A DNA stretch of 64,000 bases from Pseudalkalibacillus berkeleyi (GCF_021608225.1 NZ_JAKIJS010000002.1:62001-126000); one strand, 5' to 3'; positions 17,879 to 27,096 are shown, counted from the first letter of the stretch. Notes: generated by a model not told the origin, from the sequence alone. Made by a program: numbers and translations.

Positions 17879-18357
17879 CTATCTTACCCTCAAATCGTGC
17901 ATTCCTCGATTTTGGGAGAGGATAGAGCTCCTATCTTACGCTCAAATCGTGCATTCCTCGATTTTGGGAGAGGATAGAGCTCCTATCTTACGCTCAAATC
18001 GTGCATTCCTCGTTTTTGGGAGAGGATAGAGCTCCTATCTTACGCTCAAATCGTGTATTCTTCGATTTTGGGAGAGGATAGACCTTTTATCTTACCCTCA
18101 AATCGTGCATTCCTCGTTTTTGGGAGAGGATAGACCTTTTATCTTACCCTCAAATCGTGCATTCCTCGTTTTTGGGAGAGGATAGAGCACCTATCTTACC
18201 CTCAAATCGTGCATTTTTCGTTTTTGGGAGAGGATAGAGCACCTATCTTACCCTCAAATCGTGCATTCTTCGTTTTTGGGAGAGGAAAGAGCTCCTATCT
18301 TACGCTCAAATCGTGCATTCCTCGATTTTGGGGGAGGATAGGCCTTCTATCTTACGC
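17879..18357. repeat. 52-bp tandem repeat, nine copies plus a partial tenth
   Basis: Units start with CTATCTTA (or TTATCTTA) at 17879, 17931, 17983, 18035, 18087, 18139, 18191, 18243 and 18295, with a partial at 18347. Each contains CTCAAATCGTGCATTCCTCG and TTTTGGGAGAGGATAGA. Copies differ at a few fixed points (ACCCTC/ACGCTC; CGATTT/CGTTTT; AGAGCTC/AGACCTT), so there are sub-families within the array. GGATAGAGCTCCTATCT at unit junctions is nearly palindromic. There are no distinct spacers, so this is not CRISPR. Short open frames across it reflect repetition only. The array fills the gap between the 3D gene and a converging metalloprotease gene; no other gene is seen there. Confidence 0.95.
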
Positions 18358-18456
18358 TAAACACTCAATTTTACTTATATTCATTCAATAAAAATAGGAG
18401 GTGCGAATTAGGGTTCTAATTCGACCTCCAATGGCTTTGTTTAGTTATGAACGGTC

Positions 18457-19347
18457 TTAGTTTCCGTACCAAGCTTTGTGAGCTTGGATTTCATCATCAT
18501 GGTCTTGATCCCAGTAGTCGACACTGTATGAGTAGTCATAGTTCATGATGCATTCGATGCCACTACCTTGTGGGTCATGTCCTAGTCCATAGTTATGTGA
18601 GAATTCGTGTTGAGCAGCGTGCCAAGTGTTTGTTGCCCCTTGGTCAAGGTTAACTGAAACTGCGCTATTGCTCGGAGAAGATGGATATACGTAAGCAATT
18701 CCACCTGCATTGAAATTAGAATCTTTTGTAAATCCGACTAAGAAGTCATCTCCAGTACCGTTCCAGTCTCGATCTAAGTCTTGAAGGATTTCAGATGCAT
18801 TCGCACCTTGGGAAGACCATTCACCTAGACCTTTTACTTGGAAGTCGATGTTGTGGTCACGTTGGAATCCGTTGTCAGCGTTCTCAACGATATCTTGGGT
18901 AAGTGTTTGCCAGTCGCTGTGTGCAGCACGGTATTCTTCGTCAGCTGCGATAAATACAGTTACGACACGTGTTGTACCAGGATCTGTTCCGCCGCCATCA
19001 TCGCCGCCGCCTGGATCATTGTCACACCAGAACAAGATGCAAATACCTTCTTCACTTTGCGCCTTTTTCTTGTCATTCTTTTTTGCTTTTTTATCTACGT
19101 TCTTATTAAACTTCTTTTCTCCAACTTTGTTCTTGTTCTTATCGAAAACTTCTGCAGTAGTAGCTTGTTCAACTTGAGCAGGTTGATCGAATTTTTCTTT
19201 TCCTTTGTTCTTTGCTTTTGGTAGTGCCTCGATACTTACTGAATCGCCATGTGTATCAGTGCTTTCTACGACTTTCGCATCCGTAAGTGATGGTGCGAGT
19301 GTTAATGATAGAGCTAACGTTAATGCTACAAAACCTTTACGTTTCAT
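18457..19347 (-). CDS. Secreted zinc metalloprotease (metzincin)
   Basis: A 296-aa precursor. Signal peptide ~1-24 (cleavage near TDAKV). Residues 45-100 form a very Lys-rich low-complexity propeptide or linker (NKNKVGEKKFNKNVDKKAKK); then a Cys-containing CILFWCDN and a Gly/Asp run. The catalytic domain has HEFSHNYGLGHD (H247, E248, H251, H257, D258), the extended metzincin zinc motif, and a Met-turn CIMNY (266-270). It should act outside the cell. The Lys-rich region may bind the anionic wall. ATG 19347 follows GGGGGTACAT. The gene converges on the 52-bp array. Confidence 0.88.
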   Translation of the reverse strand: MKRKGFVALTLALSLTLAPSLTDAKVVESTDTHGDSVSIEALPKAKNKGKEKFDQPAQVEQATTAEVFDKNKNKVGEKKFNKNVDKKAKKNDKKKAQSEEGICILFWCDNDPGGGDDGGGTDPGTTRVVTVFIAADEEYRAAHSDWQTLTQDIVENADNGFQRDHNIDFQVKGLGEWSSQGANASEILQDLDRDWNGTGDDFLVGFTKDSNFNAGGIAYVYPSSPSNSAVSVNLDQGATNTWHAAQHEFSHNYGLGHDPQGSGIECIMNYDYSYSVDYWDQDHDDEIQAHKAWYGN

Positions 19348-19486
19348 TATGTACCCCCTGAGTAGTTTATTGCGCGCATCTACTAATCTAGCACAATAAC
19401 TGTAAATTTATCGGGGGTCTATAGACTTGATTATCCAAAAGGTGTCTAAGAGAAAAGACCTTATTTTCTTTACGAAACCTTTACAC

Positions 19487-21001
19487 TTAAGGTCTTGCAT
19501 TCACTTCGTGTGCGGCTCTTACACCTGATTGGACAGCGCCTTCAATCCAGCCTTGGAAGTCAGAGGCGTGCTCTCCAGCAAAATGAATGCGTCCCTCTGG
19601 TCTACGAATATACGCTGGAAACGTCGCAGCTTGATTCGGTTTGAAAAGGGTAAAACATCCGGCAGAAAAGGGATTTTGACTCCAACTAAACGAAGCTCCA
19701 TTCAAGAATTCATCATACACTTGATCTCCGTGGATTTTCGCGAGATCCTGAAGGGCTTGGCGAATCCGTTCGTCTTCCGTAAGTGCGTTCCAAAGCTTAG
19801 CATTATCACCCCAGCTATAGCTTGCAAGTACGACACCGGTTTGCTTTTCTGTATCAGGACTAGGGGTATACGTAAAACGATTCGGAAAGTCGGTAAGAAC
19901 GTTTGCTCCAGCCAATCCTTCCTCTTCCCAGAACTTTTTATTAAACTCAATTCCGATTTTAACTGCCGCAACATAATGCAGTTCTCGAATCGCCTTCCAT
20001 TTCTCAAATGAAAAGGTCTCAAATGGAGTAACTTCAATGAATTGAAAGACCGAAAAAGGTATTGTGACAATGAGTATATCGCCTGTATACGTTGTTAACT
20101 TTCCTGATTTTGTGTTCCGCGCCTGCACAGAAACGCTGTCTTTGCTTGTCGTAATTTTATTTACTTTCTCGTTGAAATGGATGTTCGGTTTCAAGTCTTT
20201 ATAAAACGATTTCGGCAACTGATCGTTTCCACCTGTTATTTCATTAAATTTTAAATCCTCATTAAAGACTGTATTGACGACATCAAAAAGGATGTTAATA
20301 AAAGACAGCTCGGCAAAACCTTCAATGCCTAGCATTACTTTTACCATTCTGAGTGCCTCAGGTGAAAGGGAAGGACCAATCGGGTTGAAGCGCAAATAAT
20401 TTTCAATTGAGTATCGATCAAATTGTTGTAGTAGAATCTTTCGCTGTTCAGGACTGCTGTTGTTATAGAGGGTTAAGAAAGGTTGAACAGCACTCATCAG
20501 TAATTGTGATGCCGTTTTTCCTTTTTCATGGGGCTCGACAGGATACTTAAGGATGTCTGGATTTTTATTATATTCTGCTCGTGTAGTTTTCACGCCGTTT
20601 GCATAAATGATGTCTTGATCCGTCGTATTAATGAACGAATTAGTAGGGAGATCGAACTTTTTGATTAACTCATTTACAAGATAATGGTTTTCAGGAATTC
20701 TCATTGCTCCCATGTCTAAATAATTTTCAGGTGAGAAGGGTTCACGTAACGTATACACACGACCACCAATCCGATCGTTTCCCTCAAGTATTGTGACCTT
20801 GTGACCTGCCTTCTTTAACAAATACCCCGATACTAACCCTGCCATCCCTGCTCCGATAATAATGACATTCTTAGGATTATTAGCATTTGGTAATCCATCC
20901 TCTATGATTGGGATCATATCTTGAGGATACTTTAACGGTGTATATCTCTTATATCGTTTATGAGGAGGATAAGGATTCCGTGCATATGGATACCGTCTCA
21001 T
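19487..21001 (-). CDS. Flavin-containing amine oxidase (L-amino-acid/monoamine oxidase family)
   Basis: A 504-aa FAD enzyme. The dinucleotide-binding motif VIIIGAGMAGLVSGYLLKKAG is near residue 47, followed by GNDRIGGRVYTLRE (the GG-R-x-x-T/S motif). The C-terminal FAD contact is GRIHFAGEHASDFQGWIEGA. These show an oxidase of the monoamine/L-amino-acid oxidase group releasing ammonia and H2O2. The first 40 residues are rich in Arg, Tyr and Pro (RRYPYARNPYPPHKRYKRY), an unusual extension that may be a spore or surface localisation tail; that is inference. ATG 21001 has TTAAGGAGGG upstream. No strong terminator is seen before the metalloprotease gene, so read-through into it is possible. Confidence 0.9.
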   Translation of the reverse strand: MRRYPYARNPYPPHKRYKRYTPLKYPQDMIPIIEDGLPNANNPKNVIIIGAGMAGLVSGYLLKKAGHKVTILEGNDRIGGRVYTLREPFSPENYLDMGAMRIPENHYLVNELIKKFDLPTNSFINTTDQDIIYANGVKTTRAEYNKNPDILKYPVEPHEKGKTASQLLMSAVQPFLTLYNNSSPEQRKILLQQFDRYSIENYLRFNPIGPSLSPEALRMVKVMLGIEGFAELSFINILFDVVNTVFNEDLKFNEITGGNDQLPKSFYKDLKPNIHFNEKVNKITTSKDSVSVQARNTKSGKLTTYTGDILIVTIPFSVFQFIEVTPFETFSFEKWKAIRELHYVAAVKIGIEFNKKFWEEEGLAGANVLTDFPNRFTYTPSPDTEKQTGVVLASYSWGDNAKLWNALTEDERIRQALQDLAKIHGDQVYDEFLNGASFSWSQNPFSAGCFTLFKPNQAATFPAYIRRPEGRIHFAGEHASDFQGWIEGAVQSGVRAAHEVNARP

Positions 21002-21440
21002 GTCATCCCTCCTTAATTTCTACTCACTATAACTAAAGTATTAATAGAGGGAGGTGCATATACCATATGGTGAAAAGTAGAAAAAATGAGATCCTTCTTA
21101 ACTTTATTTTTAATTACATGTCGAAATAATGAAGAGGACTATAGTCTGTCTGCCGTCGATTAATGTTAGATGAGCATGTCGTAAATAACTACTTTTTATC
21201 ATGTTTTGCTGAAATTAAACAAAAAAAGCGGTTTGTAGTTTGAATATTCAGATATAATGCTAATCCTCTATTATACTTTATTGACCTTAGGAATAATACG
21301 ATTTTCAGGTTGGGAAAACAGGCTTGTCGAATGCGATATTAATTGGATGTATTTACTTTTACTTTCCCAATACCGTTTTGGAAGGAATATCCTCCTATAT
21401 CACTGAATTGGTTATGTAATCTATGTGAGGAGGAATTTTG
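21002..21440. other. Intergenic gap between the amine oxidase and subtilisin genes
   Basis: Divergent upstream region of 439 bases. It holds the GACTATAGTC palindrome at 21137-21146 and, before the subtilisin gene, AGGAATATCCT near 21381. No ORF with a ribosome site and no known riboswitch are seen. Confidence 0.5.
21137..21146. repeat. GACTATAGTC palindrome, copy 2
   Basis: Preceded by GAAGAG and followed by TGTCTGCCGTCG, and about 75 bases later by CTGAAATTAAAC, in the same order as around copy 1 at 5700. Confidence 0.5.
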
Positions 21441-22649
21441 ATGAATTTCAAGAAACTGGCTACATTGTCACTTGCAGCAACGATGGCACTATTTCCAATG
21501 GTAGGGGAGGCTGCTACTAGCGATCAACTAGAAGCGCCGAAGAAAGTGTCCACAGTCAATGTCTCTGATGTCAAAGGTCATTATGTACAAGGAGAGGTGC
21601 TCGTCAAGTTTAAAGACAGTGCGAAGAGTGCTAGCGTAAAAAGCGCGCTAAAGAAGGTAGGCGCAAATGAACTTGCTGATACCGATGTTGTAAAATCTGA
21701 TTACAAAGTACTGAAAGTCGGAAATGTAGAAGCGGTTTCCAAAGCTTTATCAAAGAATCCAAACGTTGAATACGCAGAGCCGAACTACACGTTCCAAGCG
21801 ACATGGACACCAAACGATACGTACTATAGTGGATATCAGTACGGTTTCCAAACGACTGATACCGATTTAGCTTGGGACATCACGAAAGGTAGCAGTGGAC
21901 AAGAAGTTGCGGTCTTAGATACTGGTGTAGACTATAACCACCCAGACTTAGATAGTAAAGTATTGTTAGGCTATGACTTCGTTGATAATGATTATACGCC
22001 TTATGACCTTCACGGACATGGGACGCACGTAGCTGGAACGGTTGCTGCTGAAACGAACAATGCACAAGGTGTTGCGGGTATGGCTCCAAATACGAAAATC
22101 CTTGCTGTACGTGTATTGAACGCACAAGGTAGTGGTTCAACAGCTGATATCGCTGATGGTATCCGTTACGCGGCAGACCAAGGTGCAGAAGTTATTAACC
22201 TATCACTTGGTTGTGACTGTGCTTCTCAAACGTTAAAAAGTGCGGTGGATTACGCTTGGAATAAAGGATCTGTCGTTGTTGCAGCAGCAGGTAACGATGG
22301 TGTAAGTACTACATTTGAACCAGCATCTTATACGAATGCAATAGCAGTTGCAGCTGTTGATCGCTACGATCAGCTAGCATCGTTCTCTAACTGGGGAGCA
22401 TCTTGGGTGGACGTTGCAGCTCCTGGTGTAGATATTGCTTCTACATATCCGAATAACGGTTATGTTTATATGTCTGGTACTTCCATGGCTGCTCCTCATG
22501 TTGCAGGACTAGCTGGATTGTTAGCTGCACAAGGCCGAAGCGCTTCTCAAATCCGTGCAGCAATCGAGAATACTGCAGACAACATCAGTGGTACTGGTAC
22601 GTACTTCAAGCACGGTCGAATTAACTCTTATGACGCAGTGAATTACTAA
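21441..22649 (+). CDS. Subtilisin-like serine protease (S8), secreted
   Basis: A 402-aa prepro-enzyme. Signal peptide ~1-25 (ends GEAA); an I9-type propeptide follows (GEVLVKFKDSAKSASVKSAL ... NVEYAEPNY). The catalytic triad is D160 (AVLDTGVDYNHPDL), H193 (HGHGTHVAGT) and S348 (SGTSMAAPHVAGL), with oxyanion Asn285 (AAAGND). Spacing and the short length match thermitase/alkaline protease types with no C-terminal extension. The mature enzyme has a Cys pair in LGCDCASQT. ATG 21441 has GAGGAGG seven bases upstream. It is followed by a terminator. Confidence 0.95.
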   Translation: MNFKKLATLSLAATMALFPMVGEAATSDQLEAPKKVSTVNVSDVKGHYVQGEVLVKFKDSAKSASVKSALKKVGANELADTDVVKSDYKVLKVGNVEAVSKALSKNPNVEYAEPNYTFQATWTPNDTYYSGYQYGFQTTDTDLAWDITKGSSGQEVAVLDTGVDYNHPDLDSKVLLGYDFVDNDYTPYDLHGHGTHVAGTVAAETNNAQGVAGMAPNTKILAVRVLNAQGSGSTADIADGIRYAADQGAEVINLSLGCDCASQTLKSAVDYAWNKGSVVVAAAGNDGVSTTFEPASYTNAIAVAAVDRYDQLASFSNWGASWVDVAAPGVDIASTYPNNGYVYMSGTSMAAPHVAGLAGLLAAQGRSASQIRAAIENTADNISGTGTYFKHGRINSYDAVNY

Positions 22650-22674
22650 AATTAACTTTTAATTTAATAAATAT

Positions 22675-22725
22675 AAAGCAGTTGGCTTTCAGGGAGTTAA
22701 ACCTCTCTAAAAAGTCAGCTGCTTT
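22675..22725 (+). terminator. Terminator of the subtilisin gene
   Basis: AAAGCAGTTGGCTTT pairs imperfectly with AAAGTCAGCTGCTTT, with an inner AGGGAG/CTCTCT-type loop, followed by a T run. Confidence 0.8.
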
Positions 22726-22778
22726 TTTTCGTTGCATATCTTAATAATCCCTTAAATATAATACTTTTGGTTGTTTGC

Positions 22779-22796
22779 GTAATACAAAAGTATTAC
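22779..22796. promoter_or_regulatory. Candidate operator upstream of the RND pump gene
   Basis: Perfect 7-bp inverted repeat GTAATAC-AAAA-GTATTAC, 52 bases before the first pump ATG. A second half-site, AATACTTTT, lies at 22760-22768 overlapping a TATAAT at 22757-22762, and pairs with AAAAGTATT of the main site. This is the arrangement of a TetR/MarR-type repressor site; the regulator is not in the window. Confidence 0.6.
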
Positions 22797-22847
22797 ACTT
22801 AACTTAGGGTTTGGAAAAAAATGAAAAAAAGGTTTGGGGGAAATCAG

Positions 22848-25800
22848 ATGAGGTTGTTACAACTGTTTATGGAACGGAAAATCATTGTAGGGTTGTTGTT
22901 CGTTTTCGTACTAATCACAGGTACGTTCGCAACACTCAAACTCGATAAGGAATTGATGCCGCCGGTTGACTTTGATGGTGCGTTCATTGATGTGATGGCA
23001 GGGGAGATGAATGCTGCTGAAGTCGAGCGGATCATCACAAATCCGATCGAGCAGAAGCTCTCTGGAATTGAAGGGGTAGAGGATGTGAACTCGGAAACGA
23101 ACATTGGTCGAGTGAGCATGCAGCTTTCTTTCGAAAGTGGACGAGGCGATGAAGTGTATCGAGAGGTAGAGTCAGCAGTCAATGCGATGAAACCTCAACT
23201 AACTGGTGTTAAAGATATTCTTACATATAAGATGTCTACGAACCAGCCATTTGAATTTTATATGGATCTTTCCGACGGTTCAATGGAAGAGATGACAGCA
23301 TTTGCAGAGGATGTGTTGAAGCCACGTCTTGAAGCATTACCGGAGGTTCGGGAAGTTGACTTTATGGGTCTCGAGAAAAAGGAAGTTCTCGTTGAGCTTA
23401 ACCGAGATAAATTACTAGAATATCAGTTGGATCCTAGTCAAATCCTTGGTCTGATCCAAAGCGAGAACTCAGAAGCTACTCTTGGAACACTTTCTAATGA
23501 AGAGAACGAGCCGACGCTTCGTTGGAATACTACTTTTACAAATATAGATGAGTTAAAAAATCTGCGTATCCCTACCAATAAGGGCGTGGAGACGCTTGAT
23601 ACGTTTGCAAATATTAACTTGCAGCCAACTGAGAATACGACATCAGTATGGAAAGAAGGATCGGATGAATTTCTTTTTATTCAAATCGGTCGTGTGTCAG
23701 ATGCAACACAAATTGAGATGGCTGAGGCTGTACGTGTAGAAGTATCAAAGATTCGTGATGATCAACTTGTGAAAGGCTTTGAACTGAACGAAGTGGTTGC
23801 TCAAGCGGATTACGTTGAAGATGCAATCAACGGTGTAACAGACAACATATTGATTGGTGCGGTCGTAGCACTCGCAATTCTGTTGATATTCCTTCGCAAT
23901 ATACGGGCAACAATCATCATCGGGTTGTCAATTCCAACATCGGTATTGCTGACGTTTTTATCAATGTGGTTGTTGGACTATAGCTTCAACATGTTAAGCC
24001 TGATTGCACTCGGGTTAGGAATTGGAATGATGGTCGATTCATCGATTGTCATACTTGAATCCATTTATCGTAAAAAAGAACAAGGATACGAAAACATGCA
24101 AGCTGTATTGGAAGGAACTAGAGAGGTCGCTACTGCTGTATTTGCTTCCATGCTGACAACCATTGTCGTGTTCTTGCCTATAGGACTTATGGGTGGAGAA
24201 GTCGGAAAGTTTATGATTATCCTTTCTGTCGTCATAGCGGTAACGCTAATTAGTTCCGTCTTGATTGCGTTCACGCTCATTCCAACGCTTTCTGAGAACT
24301 TCTTACGATTGAAGAAAGAGAAGGTCGGTAAGAAGGAGAACGGGTTAGTGCGAGGATACGGAAAAACGGTCGCATGGATGGGGGCGAAGAAACGAAATCG
24401 TTTCGGAATGCTAGGATTGTTCTTCGTCGTACTTGTCGGCTCTTTATTCCTTGTGACGAAAATTCCAATGACGATTATGCCAGATATGTATAATCGATAC
24501 TCAGAGATTGTTGTGAACTTAGAACCTGGTGTTTCGATAGATGATCGTCAAGAGATCGTCAAAAGTATCAATGAACGATTAGAGACGGTAAAAGATGTAG
24601 AAAGTCATTTCGTTATTGATAATGGAAACTTCTTCTTCGCATTAATTAATATGACGAAAGGAGACGATATCACGCGAGAACAGGATAAAGTAAATGAAGA
24701 CATCATGAAATCTCTTCGCACATTATCGGATGACCTTCCTGTAAAAGATGTTGGTGCAATGATGGGTACTGGCGGTTCGCCGGTTAAGCTCAATGTAAAA
24801 GGAGAATCATTCGAGGAATTAAAAACGATTACAGATGACCTTACTAAAAAATTGAATGAGATCGAAGGTATCGTTGCCATTACCACTACGAATGAGCGGA
24901 AGTCCATTGAGCAGCAAATCGTGTTAAAAGAAGACGCGATTGAAAAAGATGGCTTAACGTCTCAACAGATTAAACAATCGATTGAGCAATTATCGATGAC
25001 GATCCCAGTCGGTGAGATGACATCTGACGGTGATACGTTACCGATCAAGCTAGGTATGAATGAAAAGCTGACGACTCAAAAAGACTTACTTGAATTGGAA
25101 ATACGCACCCCTGGTGGTATGGAGAAACTGTCCAAATATATAAAGTTTGAGAATGCTGAGGTGCCGAATCAGATATCGCATGTTGATGGAGAGCGTTACG
25201 TCACCCTTTCGGCAGACATCGAAAACCGTGACCTCGGATCCATCAATCGTGACGTTCAAAAAGTGATTGATGATTATAAAGCTCCTGCAGGCTATACCGT
25301 TTCAACGGCAGGTGATCTCGAGCAGCAGCAAGAGCTGATTCAAGAGATGCTGATGATTTTGTTTATCGCGATCTTCCTCGTGTATGTTGTGATGGCGATT
25401 CAATTCAACAATCTAGTACATCCACTAGTCGTCATGTCGGTTATTCCAATGACAGTCGTTGGTGTCATTATCGGACTCTTCATCACACAGAGTGAGCTGA
25501 GTACGATGTCTGGAATGGGTGTCATCATGTTAATCGGTATTGTGTTAAATAACGCAATCTTGTTGATTGATCGTACGAAACAACTTAGGAATGAAGGGTA
25601 CGATGCCGCAGGAGCGCTTGTTGAAGCTGGTAAAAATCGTATGAGACCAATTTTCATGACGACGTTAACGACCGCAGGGGCGATGATGCCATTAGCATTT
25701 GCATCTGGTGCTTCAGGGAATTACCAAGCGCCACTTGCCATTGTCGTCATCTCTGGATTGTTGTTCGCAACGATGATAACTCTTGTCCTAATCCCAGGTG

Positions 25801-25898
25801 TATATTTGTTATATGCAGACATCGGAAGAGGATTTAAGAAGATTTTCAGACGCAGAAAAAAAGGCGAAAAGCGCAGTAACAATTTAAAAGCAAGTTAA
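22848..25898 (+). CDS. RND family efflux transporter (AcrB/SwrC type)
   Basis: About 1016 aa with the RND plan: one N-terminal helix (IIVGLLFVFVLITGTFA), a large extracytoplasmic loop, a block of helices starting at ~345 (ILIGAVVALAILLIFL) that includes GLGIGMMVDSSIVILESI, a second large loop, and a last block of helices ending at ~1000. The conserved membrane acidic residues for proton relay are in that GMMVDSSIV segment. In Bacillus the related SwrC (YerP) exports surfactin; here the substrate is unknown. No fusion-protein partner is adjacent. Start is uncertain between ATG 22821 and 22848; the second keeps the usual short N-terminus (MRLLQLFMERK) and follows GGGGG. Confidence 0.93.
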   Translation: MRLLQLFMERKIIVGLLFVFVLITGTFATLKLDKELMPPVDFDGAFIDVMAGEMNAAEVERIITNPIEQKLSGIEGVEDVNSETNIGRVSMQLSFESGRGDEVYREVESAVNAMKPQLTGVKDILTYKMSTNQPFEFYMDLSDGSMEEMTAFAEDVLKPRLEALPEVREVDFMGLEKKEVLVELNRDKLLEYQLDPSQILGLIQSENSEATLGTLSNEENEPTLRWNTTFTNIDELKNLRIPTNKGVETLDTFANINLQPTENTTSVWKEGSDEFLFIQIGRVSDATQIEMAEAVRVEVSKIRDDQLVKGFELNEVVAQADYVEDAINGVTDNILIGAVVALAILLIFLRNIRATIIIGLSIPTSVLLTFLSMWLLDYSFNMLSLIALGLGIGMMVDSSIVILESIYRKKEQGYENMQAVLEGTREVATAVFASMLTTIVVFLPIGLMGGEVGKFMIILSVVIAVTLISSVLIAFTLIPTLSENFLRLKKEKVGKKENGLVRGYGKTVAWMGAKKRNRFGMLGLFFVVLVGSLFLVTKIPMTIMPDMYNRYSEIVVNLEPGVSIDDRQEIVKSINERLETVKDVESHFVIDNGNFFFALINMTKGDDITREQDKVNEDIMKSLRTLSDDLPVKDVGAMMGTGGSPVKLNVKGESFEELKTITDDLTKKLNEIEGIVAITTTNERKSIEQQIVLKEDAIEKDGLTSQQIKQSIEQLSMTIPVGEMTSDGDTLPIKLGMNEKLTTQKDLLELEIRTPGGMEKLSKYIKFENAEVPNQISHVDGERYVTLSADIENRDLGSINRDVQKVIDDYKAPAGYTVSTAGDLEQQQELIQEMLMILFIAIFLVYVVMAIQFNNLVHPLVVMSVIPMTVVGVIIGLFITQSELSTMSGMGVIMLIGIVLNNAILLIDRTKQLRNEGYDAAGALVEAGKNRMRPIFMTTLTTAGAMMPLAFASGASGNYQAPLAIVVISGLLFATMITLVLIPGVYLLYADIGRGFKKIFRRRKKGEKRSNNLKAS

Positions 25899-25915
25899 TC
25901 TTAGTAAATTTTCTT

Positions 25916-25941
25916 AACCCACACTATTTTTAGTGTGGGTT
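25916..25941 (+). terminator. Terminator of the RND gene
   Basis: Perfect 11-bp stem AACCCACACTA (25916-25926) with TAGTGTGGGTT (25931-25941), then TTTTG. Confidence 0.95.
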
Positions 25942-25997
25942 TTTGTTTATACACATTTCAAAACAAAAACCGATAAAAGTATAGAGGTGATTAGTAG

Positions 25998-26193
25998 ATG
26001 GAAATTAATAATGAAGTAATTAAACAAGTTAGTAGCAATGTTAAGAAACTCAATTTATACTTACTCCCTCAGTACATATGGTTGTCTTTATTATACTAAT
26101 TTTTATGAATTAACAGGTCCATTTTTCCCAATTGTACCTGTCATTGTAGTTTTAATAAAAGAAGGGTGGGGGAAAATAAGGAACAAAAAATAA
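25998..26193 (+). pseudogene. Small membrane protein gene with a frameshift
   Basis: AGAGGTGAT precedes ATG 25998, which opens MEINNEVIKQVSSNV ... YIWLSLLY and stops at 26097-26099. One base over, the sequence continues as YTNFYELTGPFFPIVPVIVV then LIKEGWGKIRNKK, stopping at 26191-26193. Joined, the product would be about 65 aa with two membrane segments. A one-base change near 26085-26092 breaks it. Family not recognised. The short AT-rich site could be an assembly error. Confidence 0.5.
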
Positions 26194-26212
26194 GTATTTT
26201 GTAATTTCCCTT

Positions 26213-26911
26213 CTAAAAATTCCACCTATAATGCCCAGCAATCGGGGTCCGGAACGAAGAAAGTTTCACTTCGGCGGCGAAGGGTTGATTGTTATGAATG
26301 ACGTAAGGTGTTCCGTCCCGAGCTCGTTTATCTGAGATAAGTGCTACATGATGGAAACCGTCAAGAAACACGACGATATCGCCAGGCTGCCACTCCTTGA
26401 GATTCTCTACATCACCAGGGATTAATTCAGTCGTTAAAGACTCTGCAAACCGCTGGAAGTACACATTTTGATTGGGTACTCGTCTGAAGTCGATGTTCGA
26501 ATCAGGCTTGCCATTCACTCGTGGGTAAAGTTCAGGATTTGCTGCAATGTCCTCATCCATCAAATCCTTCAATGAAATATCTGCACCAAACAGTCCTCTC
26601 CAGACAACATCCGTACAAACACCTTCATCATCGGGTGGATAACCCCCTGCATAGTAGTTACTTTCATAGGTTGTACGTTGAGTCACTTCTTTTCTGGCTG
26701 CTTTCACGACATCGACCGGGTCTGCAACCCCGTTGTTGTTCCGATCCACTGTCGAATATAGGTGAGGAACATCAACTGTTTCTATAAAAGGGTTATCAAA
26801 ATGGAAGCCTAACGAATCAAGAATAATTCCGTCTCGAAATTGGAATATGAAAACTCCCACTAATCCCACAAGGAAAATCACGGTTAGAACCACTTTTCTC
26901 AGTCGAGTCAT
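26213..26911 (-). CDS. DUF1287 family protein, membrane-anchored
   Basis: A 232-aa protein with an N-terminal signal anchor (VVLTVIFLVGLVGVFIF, residues ~7-23) and a DUF1287 domain outside the membrane. Signature blocks: NYYAGGYPPDDEGVCTDVVW (with the conserved Cys), WQPGDIVVF, and HHVALISDKRARDGTPYVIHN. Cys, His and the later polar residue resemble the NlpC/P60-type Cys-His arrangement, and the family is regarded as related to that fold; activity is not proven. ATG 26911 sits after GGCGTGGTGACCTAG, a weak ribosome site. The gene is flanked by the remnant at 25998 and the Ala-rich microprotein at 27097. Confidence 0.85.
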   Translation of the reverse strand: MTRLRKVVLTVIFLVGLVGVFIFQFRDGIILDSLGFHFDNPFIETVDVPHLYSTVDRNNNGVADPVDVVKAARKEVTQRTTYESNYYAGGYPPDDEGVCTDVVWRGLFGADISLKDLMDEDIAANPELYPRVNGKPDSNIDFRRVPNQNVYFQRFAESLTTELIPGDVENLKEWQPGDIVVFLDGFHHVALISDKRARDGTPYVIHNNQPFAAEVKLSSFRTPIAGHYRWNF

Positions 26912-27096
26912 CTAGGTCACCACGCCTTAATATCTATTTTTTACCATTATAATCGATTCATCAATGTATTGGGATTCTTTTAATAAATTTCACTCAAAAC
27001 TATCATTTTATTCTATTAAACTAGTCTTTTCGCCGTTCCACATCTCTTAATTCTATCTATACTAATACTAGTCAAACATAAAGGAGGCTTGAACGT

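Noticed and set aside
17879-18357. CRISPR array
   Set aside because: Units are contiguous 52-bp copies without unique spacers, and no cas gene is present.
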